Source: Candidatus Zhuqueibacterota bacterium (GTDB lineage Bacteria > Zhuqueibacterota > Zhuqueibacteria > Zhuqueibacterales > Zhuqueibacteraceae). Taken from it: DNA of 64,000 nt. The stretch's first letter is position 1, and the number at the start of each line of letters is the position of its first letter. Shown in pieces: positions 34,864 to 42,681 of the stretch. The notes beneath the pieces are model-generated. The model worked only from the letters and a program-made list of their open reading frames with translations, did no database searches and had not been told where the DNA came from. Location of the stretch: assembly GCA_022616415.1 (NCBI GenBank), contig JAKEEU010000105.1, positions 1 through 64,000 of the forward strand. The letters are read 5' to 3'. The position numbers and the translations under genes are program-made.

Positions 34864-35066
34864 TTGCAACGAAAAGAGAACCGCAACGAAAAAGCCTTTT
34901 AATACGGCTCTGAAAATTCTTGTTACACAACTTGAAAAAACATCAGGTGAATAATAGCCAGTCTCTACTTTACAGTTTTTTTTCGTTGCAGTTCCATTTT
35001 TGTTGCAAGCATTTCAAAGCGCAAAATCAAGGTTGAAGTTTATGTTGCTGCAGTTACATTTTCGTT
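34864..35066. repeat. word-palindrome, GCAACGAAAA type, 17-base period
   Basis: The left arm has GCAACGAAAA twice, 17 bases apart (34864-34893). The right arm has CGTTGCAGTTCCATTTT words at a 17-base spacing (34976-35007) and a degenerate third word near 35044-35066. It occupies most of the gap between proS and the next gene. Confidence 0.65.
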
Positions 35067-35103
35067 CATTGAGAAGTCAAATCTTCCAACGGAAGGAGGA
35101 AGC

Positions 35104-35820
35104 TTGAGAAAGTCACTTTTTGTCACGGTGATGGCGACCATCGCGTGTGGCATGCTATGGATTCTATTTTTGGCGGCCACGCGCCAAAGCCCGGTGTTGG
35201 ATGCCGGCGAGATGGTGCGGGTCGAGGGCGGCGATTTGGTTGACCCGAATCAATCCGGACGGCTGATAAAAGTCGCACCGTTCAGAATTGACAAATACGA
35301 AGTCACCAACGCGCAGTATGCGCGCTTTCGGCCGGATCATCAATACCCGGAAATACAAGCGGATTTTCCCGTTACGAACGTTGCGTGGGAAGAGGCCAGG
35401 GCTTACGCCGAGTGGGCCGGCAAGGATCTTCCGACTGAAGCCGAGTGGGAATTTGCGGCCGGCGCGGCTGATGGGCGCCGTTTCCCCTGGGGGACTGAAA
35501 GGCGAGTCCCGCCCATCAAAAAGGCTCATGAGCTGGATCGCGTTGGCAGCTATCGCGACAATGCGAGCCCGGCCGGTTGCTTCGATATGGAAGGCAACGT
35601 TTGGGAATGGACGAGCGATGAGGTTGTTGCGAGTTCGGTTCTACTTATGGCTTCAGCCAACGGCGCTCATGCAGCCGCCGCCCCGAAAAAGATTCTCAAA
35701 GGCGGATGGCGCCAACTCAAAACATCCGTTGCACCGGCAGCAGTAAGCGAGCGCTGGACTTTGGAAGCGACGACGCGCTCGCCGCAAGTGGGATTTCGCT
35801 GCGTACAGCGCATGCAATAA
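35104..35820 (+). CDS. secreted SUMF1/FGE-fold protein lacking catalytic cysteines
   Basis: A 238-residue protein with an N-terminal signal anchor (about 5-24) and a formylglycine-generating-enzyme fold: FRIDKYEVTNAQYARF near 60-75, LPTEAEWEFAAGAADGRRFPWG split across about 109-130, and CFDMEGNVWEWTSDE near 160-174. At the C-terminus, where true FGEs carry two copper-binding cysteines, it reads KGGWRQLKTSV, so enzymatic oxidation of sulfatases is unlikely. It starts at TTG with a strong GGAAGGAGG site. It probably has a binding or structural role in the periplasm. Confidence 0.8.
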   Translation: MRKSLFVTVMATIACGMLWILFLAATRQSPVLDAGEMVRVEGGDLVDPNQSGRLIKVAPFRIDKYEVTNAQYARFRPDHQYPEIQADFPVTNVAWEEARAYAEWAGKDLPTEAEWEFAAGAADGRRFPWGTERRVPPIKKAHELDRVGSYRDNASPAGCFDMEGNVWEWTSDEVVASSVLLMASANGAHAAAAPKKILKGGWRQLKTSVAPAAVSERWTLEATTRSPQVGFRCVQRMQ

Positions 35821-36001
35821 AGTCGCGGGCTGGCAAAAGTTAAAAAAAATTTTGATCTCTCGGCGAATCGGCTCAGTGCAGGTACAATCTAATGGTATAG
35901 ACAAATGACGGTAAGTTCCGGAACTTTCATCCGGCGAACGCAATCCTGGAAAAACGTCCCGATCTCCCTTATCCAACAAAATTAAGGAAGATCGGGAAAC
36001 C

Positions 36002-37165
36002 GTGAGTGAGAATTTCGTGGAAAACCTGATGATTTCGCCTGAGCCACATAAGCCGACCTCCACGAGCTTTTCGGAGCCAACGGATGATGGACCTCATGAG
36101 GCATCCGTTTCGACACCCGCCATTGTGAATTTGGCTGAAGGGAAGTCGGAAAAAACTTCTGATTCTGTGTTAGCAGAAAATGCGGCCATGGCGCCGCAAA
36201 CGGAAAATTCCAACCATCGCCCGACCTTCAAAGCGGAAACACCGGAAGGCTCGGCGACGGTGCAAAACCAAAACAGCGCCGCGCCTTTTAAAGCCGGATA
36301 CGTTGCCATCCTCGGGCAACCGAACGTCGGCAAATCGACGCTGCTCAATGCGCTTTTGCAATTCAAATTATCGATCGTTTCCCCCAAACCGCAGACCACT
36401 CGCAAGCGCATCCTCGGCATTTTAAACCGGCCGGGCAGCCAGATGATTTTTTTCGATACGCCCGGCATTTTGGAGGCGCATTATCGCTTGCAACAGGCGC
36501 TGGTGCGTGCCGCTTTTCAAGCGATGAAAGATGCGAACGTACACATCTTGATGGTGGAACCGGTCGCCGCGCTGCAACCGGCCGATCTGGGGATTCTCAA
36601 CCGGCTTGCCGATACCGGCAAACCGATCATCATCGCCGTCAACAAAATTGACACGATTCCCAAGGACCATCTGCTGCCGGTTATCGACCAGTTTCGCGAC
36701 AAGCGCAACGTCAAAGAGATTATCCCGATTTCGGCTTTGCAGCAAGACGGCGTCGAGCGCTTGGCCGAAGTCGTGGAGCAATATCTGCCGGTGCAAGAAC
36801 CGTTCTACGACACCGATCAGATCACCAGCCACCCGGAGCGTTTTCTCGCGGCCGAGATCGTGCGCGAGAAAATCTTTTTGCGCTACGGCGAAGAGATTCC
36901 GTATTCGACGAGCGTGCAGATCGAGGAATTTGTCGAGCGGCCGGGACACAAGGATTATATCCGCGCCATCATTTACGTCGAGCGCGAATCACAGAAAGGC
37001 ATTATGATCGGAAAAGGCGGGCAAGCGTTGAAACAGGTTGGCAAGCTCGCGCGTGAAGAGCTTGAACAATTGCTGGGCCGGCCAGTCTATCTTGAGTTGT
37101 TCGTCGCGGTCAAGGAAAAATGGCGCGAGCGCGAGTCCGAGCTGCGGAGCTTGGGCTATTTGTAA
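36002..37165 (+). CDS. era: GTPase Era with long N-terminal extension
   Basis: A 387-residue ribosome-assembly GTPase acting on 16S rRNA. G1 GQPNVGKST is near 104, G3 FFDTPGI near 155, G4 NKID near 218, and the C-terminal KH domain carries GIMIGKGGQALKQVG near 337-351. Era is usually near 300 residues; here about 95 extra residues, rich in Ser, Thr, Glu and Pro and likely disordered, precede the G domain. The frame opens with GTG after a GGAAG-like site; the extension is in frame throughout, but a start closer to the G domain cannot be excluded. Confidence 0.92.
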   Translation: MSENFVENLMISPEPHKPTSTSFSEPTDDGPHEASVSTPAIVNLAEGKSEKTSDSVLAENAAMAPQTENSNHRPTFKAETPEGSATVQNQNSAAPFKAGYVAILGQPNVGKSTLLNALLQFKLSIVSPKPQTTRKRILGILNRPGSQMIFFDTPGILEAHYRLQQALVRAAFQAMKDANVHILMVEPVAALQPADLGILNRLADTGKPIIIAVNKIDTIPKDHLLPVIDQFRDKRNVKEIIPISALQQDGVERLAEVVEQYLPVQEPFYDTDQITSHPERFLAAEIVREKIFLRYGEEIPYSTSVQIEEFVERPGHKDYIRAIIYVERESQKGIMIGKGGQALKQVGKLAREELEQLLGRPVYLELFVAVKEKWRERESELRSLGYL

Positions 37166-37166
37166 A

Positions 37167-37265
37167 GCAAACGGCAAAAAGAAAAAAGCAAATAACAAAA
37201 AGTAAACAACAACGCCAGTCCAGTTCATTTTAAGTGTGCTGTTTTCTTTTTGCTTTTTTCTTTTT
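37167..37265. repeat. word-palindrome, GCAAAAAGAAAAAA type
   Basis: The left arm has GCAAAAAGAAAAAA then GCAAATAACAAAAAG (14-base step). The right arm is TTTTCTTTTTGCTTTTTTCTTTTT-like complement with short TT-rich words. It lies between era and the small membrane-protein gene. Confidence 0.6.
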
Positions 37266-37297
37266 AACCGATACTTTCCCTTCGGCGCAGGTATGGA

Positions 37298-37657
37298 ATG
37301 AAGAATTTTATTTTTAAGCCAAAGCGTGAATGGCCGAGTCCGCCCGAGCTGGAAGTGACGAGTTCTTTGGAAGGAAGCGGTCCCGGCAATCGCCCGGCGC
37401 CACCAAGGTTCTTTCAGTCCAGCCTCGTGAAAGTCGGGACCATTTTTCTCTTTGGCTATTTGATTTATGTCACGAATTACGCCACCTGGGCGATGCGCCT
37501 GACGTTGTGCATGCTGTTTTGCAGCATGATCTACACGCGTGACAATTCGCCCTCCGGACGCTGGTTGGCGATCGGCATCATCGCCGTCGGCACGCTGCTG
37601 TCCATTTTGCTGCCGCTGGCGGGCATCGGCCCGAACTTTCTGCGCAGCGCGTTTTGA
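37298..37657 (+). CDS. small membrane protein, unknown
   Basis: A 119-residue protein. The proline-rich cytoplasmic N-terminus (1-42) is followed by three closely spaced hydrophobic segments (about 44-62, 64-78 and 88-109). I do not recognise the family. It is followed by a strong terminator, so it is the last gene of any era-linked transcript. Confidence 0.6.
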   Translation: MKNFIFKPKREWPSPPELEVTSSLEGSGPGNRPAPPRFFQSSLVKVGTIFLFGYLIYVTNYATWAMRLTLCMLFCSMIYTRDNSPSGRWLAIGIIAVGTLLSILLPLAGIGPNFLRSAF

Positions 37658-37704
37658 AACGGCGATCACCCTGGTTTTGTGCAAATGCGAAAGCTGTTCC
37701 AATG

Positions 37705-37734
37705 AAACGCCACGAAATTTTTCGTGGCGTTTTT
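37705..37734 (+). terminator. strong rho-independent terminator
   Basis: AAACGCCACGAAA pairs with TTTCGTGGCGTTT around a minimal loop and continues into a T-rich tract. Confidence 0.85.
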
Positions 37735-37799
37735 GTTTTATCTGCTCTTTAAAGTTTGGCTCGTCGGGAGTCTTTGAGAGCGACAATCCGCAATGGACG

Positions 37800-38366
37800 A
37801 TGACGGATGGCGCGAATTGGCGCTATCCCCGCGGGCCCGGGAAACCACCGGCGCCGCTTGATCATCCGGTGACACAAGTTTCGTGGAATGACGCCGTCGC
37901 TTACTGCAAATGGATTGGCAAACGTTTGCCAACGGAAGTGGAATGGGAGCATGCCGCGCGCAATGCGCAGAACGGCGGGCCGCGTTATGCGTGGGGAGAT
38001 GAGCTGGTCGTAAACGGCGCGTACATGGCCAACACCTGGCAAGGCCATTTTCCTGTGGAAAATATCATTGAAGACGGGTACGAATACACGGCACCGGTCG
38101 GCTTAACCGGGCGCTCACCGCTGGGGCTTACCGATATGGGGGGGAATGTCTGGCAGTGGTGTGAAGATTGGTATCGGCCTTACGAGCTGCGCCAAGAGCC
38201 ATTTGCGCCGGATGAAAATAGCGAGAAGGTGATGCGCGGCGGTTCGTTCCTGTGCGACCCGAAAGTTTGCCACGGCTTCCGCGTTTCGGCGCGCTCTTCG
38301 TCGACGCCGGAAACCGGGCTGAATCACGTGGGCTTTCGCTGCGCCATGGATTTGCCGGCGCATTGA
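37800..38366 (+). pseudogene. 5'-truncated formylglycine-generating enzyme
   Basis: The 188 codons cover only the C-terminal two-thirds of an FGE domain: HPVTQVSWNDAVAYCKWIGK, RLPTEVEWEHAARNAQ, LTDMGGNVWQWCEDWY and the active-site end GGSFLCDPKVCHGFRVSAR with both catalytic copper-binding cysteines, then NHVGFRCA. The usual N-terminal GG-x-F-x-MG region is missing, and the gene starts just after a terminator. A deletion or insertion near 37750 probably removed the 5' part. The remaining frame is intact. Confidence 0.65.
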
Positions 38367-38402
38367 CCGCTCATCTAATTTGCATTTACGAAACTAAGCG
38401 TA

Positions 38403-39662
38403 TCAGAAAAAGCGCACGCTTATCCCTCGGAATTTGGTCTTGCCAAGAGGATGTCCTTCGCCGGCGTTTAGGTTGCTGGAGTGATATTGAATATCGAGGT
38501 GATTGGTGAGAAAAGCAATGACACCGCTATTTTCGGATTGCGGACTCAGATGCCAAATCGCTTTGAGCACGCCGCTGAGACCAAGACCGATTCCTTCGGT
38601 GTCATAATAAACCTTGCCAAGCGCATCTTCGTGGCGACCTTGCTGGTAGGAAAAGATCTCAAACAAGCGCAACTCCCATCCCCTCTTCGTGATAATGGTC
38701 GCACCGCTTTTTCCCCTAATGACATGATTCCAAATGTCGATGTCTCCCAAGAGCTTGGCATACGTGACACTTCCGCTGCCCGTTCGTACCAGAAGTTGTT
38801 CCGCTTCGTTTAAGTGCTCATAAGAAAAAATGTGCCAGATTTGTTTTGCTGAAACAAGCAGAAGGCCGGCGTTTAAGCTGAAGCCGACCCGGGCAATTCG
38901 CGGAAGCGGATCGGCTTGCGAAGCATCGATATAGGTGATCTTATCCCCGATATTGCTTTTCGAATAACCGAAGCCCAAACCTAACGAGGGACGAACGCCG
39001 GGGTAGGGTTCGAATGAGATTTTGCCCAGCTTGGAAATGGCTTCGTCGATCGGCAAATGCACTACCAGTCCCCAATCATGCGCGGTTGCACTTGCTTGGC
39101 CGCCACTCTGTTCGGCGCCGGCGACGGGAGGCGCTAAGTTCGATTCGATGTCTTTTAAACTCAAGCCAATGCCGGCTTTCACGAGATGATCGACGCCAAC
39201 GCCGAACGTCCATACATTGGCGCGCTCTGTGCTGCGAAAGCGACCTAACGGCGTCGGATCATTTTCTCCCGTAATGATTTGTTCGCCCAAGTCGATGAAG
39301 ATTCGAGTATATCCAATGCCAAAGCTAATCGGCATTCCCTTTTCGAGCCGCTTGAAATTATAGCCGAAAAGCACGGTTCTGGCATTATAGCGAATATCGG
39401 GGGCAAGCTGCGGCAACCATGCGGTTTTATTCGGATAGAACTCCCCAACGAAATACTTGTCGAGCGCGGCGACACCAAGACGAGCGGGATTAAAAGCAAT
39501 CCCAATAGCATCTGTTTTAATCGAAGCAACCGAACCGCCTCCCATGCCGATGGCGCGTGGCGAAGGCTGGATTAAAAGAAACACAACTCCGGCCGAGCCT
39601 GGGCCTTGTGCCAGTACTGACGAGGCGATAGTGAGAAATAAACAAATCATGAGCTTTTTCAT
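38403..39662 (-). CDS. PorV/UPF0164-like outer-membrane beta-barrel protein
   Basis: A 419-residue protein with signal peptide (1-19, SSVLA-Q) followed by PSPRAIGMGGGSVASIKTD, the characteristic N-terminal hairpin of PorV/PorQ and FadL-like barrels. The rest alternates amphipathic strands with many aromatic girdle residues and ends in Phe (VRFF), as expected for Bam-assembled barrels. PorV homologues serve as the type IX secretion shuttle; whether this one does is unknown. ATG at 39662 follows AAGGGAG. Confidence 0.8.
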   Translation of the reverse strand: MKKLMICLFLTIASSVLAQGPGSAGVVFLLIQPSPRAIGMGGGSVASIKTDAIGIAFNPARLGVAALDKYFVGEFYPNKTAWLPQLAPDIRYNARTVLFGYNFKRLEKGMPISFGIGYTRIFIDLGEQIITGENDPTPLGRFRSTERANVWTFGVGVDHLVKAGIGLSLKDIESNLAPPVAGAEQSGGQASATAHDWGLVVHLPIDEAISKLGKISFEPYPGVRPSLGLGFGYSKSNIGDKITYIDASQADPLPRIARVGFSLNAGLLLVSAKQIWHIFSYEHLNEAEQLLVRTGSGSVTYAKLLGDIDIWNHVIRGKSGATIITKRGWELRLFEIFSYQQGRHEDALGKVYYDTEGIGLGLSGVLKAIWHLSPQSENSGVIAFLTNHLDIQYHSSNLNAGEGHPLGKTKFRGISVRFF

Positions 39663-39752
39663 GACTTCTCCCTTGGATTTTTTGTCTAAGCGTTGGGGGC
39701 GAATGATGAATATGCCCCCACAATTATATAGACAAAAAATTTCCAAAAATAC

Positions 39753-40616
39753 TCACGCGCGTTTGAAAATATTAATCAACCCCTGCGTTCCTTGTTCCCC
39801 CAATCCCGCTTCAACCGCCTTCGTAAATAGTGAATACGTCAGCGCCGTGCCCGGGAAATCCTCGCCGAGTGTTTTGATCAGCTCCATCGCCAGACGCAAA
39901 TCTTTCTGCTGCAGTTTGATCATAAAGCCGGGCTGAAAATCATTTTGCAAAATGCGCGGCGCTAAGTTACTCAACATCCACGAGCCGGCGGCGCCGCTGG
40001 ATACGACTTGCAAAACTTTTTCAGCATCCAAACCGATGCGTTCGGCGAGATGCAACCCTTCGCTCATCGCCAGAATGTTCAGCGCGCAGATCACTTGATT
40101 CACCAGCTTGGTGCGCTGGCCGTTGCCGTTGGCGCCGAGATGAACGATGTTCCTGCCCATCGCCTGAAACAGCGGCAGGCACTTTTGAAATGCCTGCTCG
40201 TCGCCGCCAACCATGATCGTCAGCGTTCCGGCCATCGCGCCGTTCTCCCCGCCGCTCACCGGCGCATCGAGCAGCTCGCATTGTTTCTCGCGCAACCGCG
40301 CCGCAAACTGCGCCGTCGCTTCCGGCGAAATGGTGCTCATATCGACGACGATCTTGCCGGCGCTCAAGCCTTCGTACACGCCATTTTCTCCGAACAGCAC
40401 GGCTTCAACCTCCGGCGTATCGGGCAACATGGTGATGATAATCTTGCTGGCAGCGGCAACAGCGGCGGGTGAGTTGGCGAGCTTCGCGCCCATTTCGATC
40501 AACGCTTGCGCTTTGCTCGCGGTGCGATTATAGACGGTGAGAGAAAATCCCGCTTGCAGCAGATGGCGTGACATCGGCTGCCCCATGATTCCCAGGCCTA
40601 TAAAGCCGACGTTCAT
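39753..40616 (-). CDS. beta-hydroxyacid dehydrogenase (GarR/MmsB family)
   Basis: A 287-residue NAD(P)-dependent oxidoreductase. It begins with the Rossmann motif GFIGLGIMGQPMSRHL, has DAPVSGGENGAMAGTLTIMVGG near 115-136 (substrate-binding block) and the catalytic Lys in GQRTKLVNQVI near 168. This is the 2-hydroxy-3-oxopropionate reductase/3-hydroxyisobutyrate dehydrogenase family; the exact substrate is undetermined. It has no operon partner on its strand within 100 bases except the toxin-antitoxin pair 20 bases upstream. Confidence 0.9.
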   Translation of the reverse strand: MNVGFIGLGIMGQPMSRHLLQAGFSLTVYNRTASKAQALIEMGAKLANSPAAVAAASKIIITMLPDTPEVEAVLFGENGVYEGLSAGKIVVDMSTISPEATAQFAARLREKQCELLDAPVSGGENGAMAGTLTIMVGGDEQAFQKCLPLFQAMGRNIVHLGANGNGQRTKLVNQVICALNILAMSEGLHLAERIGLDAEKVLQVVSSGAAGSWMLSNLAPRILQNDFQPGFMIKLQQKDLRLAMELIKTLGEDFPGTALTYSLFTKAVEAGLGEQGTQGLINIFKRA

Positions 40617-40635
40617 TTGTTCTTCTTTTTAGTTT

Positions 40636-40986
40636 TTATAGCCCCATGAGAATGCGAAGCCTGTCTTCAACCGCTACCAGCGTCGATAAAAATACCTTTC
40701 CCCATCGGCGCAGAAGCCGTTCTTTTGCTATTGAGCGAACGGCTTCACACAAGATCACACAGGGATTTTTTACGCCACCTTCCGGTGGTTTGATGAGAAC
40801 ATGAGAAGGCACACCGCGATGCGTCGAAGTTATTGGCAAAACAATGACCAGATCAGCCGGTCCTTTGTTAAAAATGTCTTCCGAAATCACAAGAACGGGA
40901 CGCTGTCTCCCGCCGTGGCGGGATTCATGTCCGCGAGTGGGATTGAGATCTGCCAACCAAATTTCGCCGCGAGAGGGATCAGCCAC
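40636..40986 (-). CDS. MazF/PemK-type mRNA interferase toxin
   Basis: A 116-residue toxin: RGEIWLADLNPTRGHE (6-21), RPVLVISEDIFN near 28-39, and LPITSTHRGVPSHVLI near 50-65 carry the family's Arg, Thr and Ser active-site pattern. These enzymes cut mRNA at short sequences. It overlaps the antitoxin gene by eight bases, downstream of it, the usual order. Confidence 0.88.
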   Translation of the reverse strand: MADPSRGEIWLADLNPTRGHESRHGGRQRPVLVISEDIFNKGPADLVIVLPITSTHRGVPSHVLIKPPEGGVKNPCVILCEAVRSIAKERLLRRWGKVFLSTLVAVEDRLRILMGL

Positions 40987-41284
40987 GCCGCTTTCTCCTT
41001 TCCTTGCGGATCATTTTTCCGTTTTCAGTTCCTTCCTCTTCGGGTTCGAGCCCATCTCCAAGCGTGGCCTCCCATTCCGCGCGTTCTTTCTCCACTTGCG
41101 CCCACGCCTTTGGGTCTTGCCGAAGCGCAGCGTAAGCCTTATTGACTTCTGTGAGAAAAAGCTGCCGGCGATAGGACTCGAGAGCTTTGTCAAGGATTGC
41201 CTGCATGGAAGCTTTTTCCTTGGCGGCAAGCTCTCGAAGGATGGTGCGGCTGTTGTCGCTAATTCTGACGGTCAGGGTGCTCAT
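40979..41284 (-). CDS. antitoxin of the MazF/PemK-type pair
   Basis: A 101-residue protein. The N-terminal 45 residues (MSTLTVRISDNSRTILRELA ... AILDKALESYRRQ) form a ribbon-helix-helix-type DNA-binding domain. The acidic tail (EWEATLGDGLEPEEEG) is suited to toxin neutralisation. ATG at 41284 is chosen since GGAGA lies eight bases upstream, within an alternative upstream ATG. It probably autoregulates the pair. Confidence 0.82.
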   Translation of the reverse strand: MSTLTVRISDNSRTILRELAAKEKASMQAILDKALESYRRQLFLTEVNKAYAALRQDPKAWAQVEKERAEWEATLGDGLEPEEEGTENGKMIRKERRKRRG

Positions 41285-41443
41285 AAAGTCGTTCTCCATA
41301 ATGTCTACGTTTGAATATACAATTTTGTATCCTTTTATGCAAGCAATTTTGTCGAGATTTCTTAACTCACGGATATTGTCCGATCATTTTTGCATTGCTG
41401 CATAAAAACGAGTAACCCCCTCCCATTTCCCGTCTTTGTGGCG

Positions 41444-42529
41444 TCAATCGAGCACGACTTGATAAACTCTGATCGGGTCTTTCTTGCCTTTCACGGCCAA
41501 CAACTCAAATTCTTTGGTCGCGACCACGTCTTTAACTTGTTGGTAAATTGCTTCACTCATTAAAACGGTATTGGGATAGTCTTTGGTGATGGTTTCTATT
41601 CTTTTGCCGGTGTTGACCGTGTCGCCGGTCAGGGCATAGTCGATTTTGTGCTCCGAGCCCAAGTTGCCCGCCACCACTTCGCCGTAGTTGATGCCGATGC
41701 CCACCAACGTGTCTCTGCCGATGCGGTCGCGGTATTTGTGATTGAGCGTTTCGAGCCGGCGCATCATTTCCATGGCGCAGAAAACCGCGCTTTTCTCCAT
41801 GTCGGCGATCGCCACCGGCGCGCCAAAGGCGGCGAAAACCTCGTCGCCGACGTATTGGATGACCGTGCCGTTGTGCCGTTTGACCGCTTCGGACATGATG
41901 CTGTAATAATCGTTGAGAAACGAGACGACTTCTTTGGGCGAGAGCTGCTCGCACAAGGGGGTGAAGCCGCGGATGTCGCAAAACAAGATGGCAACGGTTT
42001 TGATCTCGCCGTCAAAAATGGAGTCGCCCGAATCAGAGAGCGCTTTCTCAACGACGGGCTCGGGGACGTATTTCATAAAAAGCCGCAGCGTCTTCTCCTG
42101 CTCTTTCACTTGTTGTTGCAGTATCGCCAGCAGCACTTTGTTGCTCTTCATCAAGCTTGACAAGCGCCGGGCGTTTTCAATCGTCATGCGCAGGTCGTTT
42201 TCATCCCACGGCTTGGTGATGTAGCGGAACACGCGGCCCGTGTTGATGGCGCCGATGATGGCCTCCACGTCGCTGAATCCCGTCAGGATCATGCGGATGG
42301 TGTCGGGATACTCCGGCACAACGCGCTCCAAAAACTGAATGCCCGTCATCCGCGGCATGCGCTGGTCGGTGATGATGAGATCAACCGTATGGTTTCGAAT
42401 GATCTCGAGACCCTCTTCACCGCTGGTTGCCGTATGGATTTCGTATTCCTTTCTGAAAACGGCTTTAAAAGAAATGAGATTGTGTTCTTCGTCGTCGACG
42501 TATAAAATGACGAAATCTTTTTTGTCCAT
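41444..42529 (-). CDS. response regulator with class III nucleotide cyclase output
   Basis: A 361-residue protein. The receiver domain (1-120) has phospho-acceptor Asp in LIITDQRMPRMTG near 55 and KPWDE near 106, the CheY-like/RpfG type. A helical linker is followed by a class III adenylate/guanylate cyclase domain (about 178-350) with both metal aspartates, in FCDIRGFTPL near 188 and YVGDEVFAAFG near 229, and YALTGDTVNTGKRIE near 295. Phosphorylation would switch cAMP or cGMP synthesis. It is the last gene of the signalling operon and likely partner of the kinase upstream. Confidence 0.9.
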   Translation of the reverse strand: MDKKDFVILYVDDEEHNLISFKAVFRKEYEIHTATSGEEGLEIIRNHTVDLIITDQRMPRMTGIQFLERVVPEYPDTIRMILTGFSDVEAIIGAINTGRVFRYITKPWDENDLRMTIENARRLSSLMKSNKVLLAILQQQVKEQEKTLRLFMKYVPEPVVEKALSDSGDSIFDGEIKTVAILFCDIRGFTPLCEQLSPKEVVSFLNDYYSIMSEAVKRHNGTVIQYVGDEVFAAFGAPVAIADMEKSAVFCAMEMMRRLETLNHKYRDRIGRDTLVGIGINYGEVVAGNLGSEHKIDYALTGDTVNTGKRIETITKDYPNTVLMSEAIYQQVKDVVATKEFELLAVKGKKDPIRVYQVVLD

Positions 42530-42580
42530 TTTTTGTTCCTTAAATTTGGAATGAACATATTCATAAATTTGCCATTCTTA

Positions 42581-42663
42581 AGTCCTCGCCCCTTGTGGGC
42601 GACTGTTTACAGTCAATTGCAACAACGACCCACAAGGCTACGCCCGGAGGGGTCGGGACTACC
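42581..42663. repeat. AGTCC...GGACTAC hairpin element, copy 2
   Basis: AGTCCTCGCCCCTTGTGGGC at the left and GGTCGGGACTACC at the right, with inner CCCACAAGG and GCCCGGAGGGG arms. It lies between the histidine kinase and response-regulator genes of one operon. Confidence 0.75.
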
Positions 42664-42681
42664 GAAGGGGTTGTGTATGCC

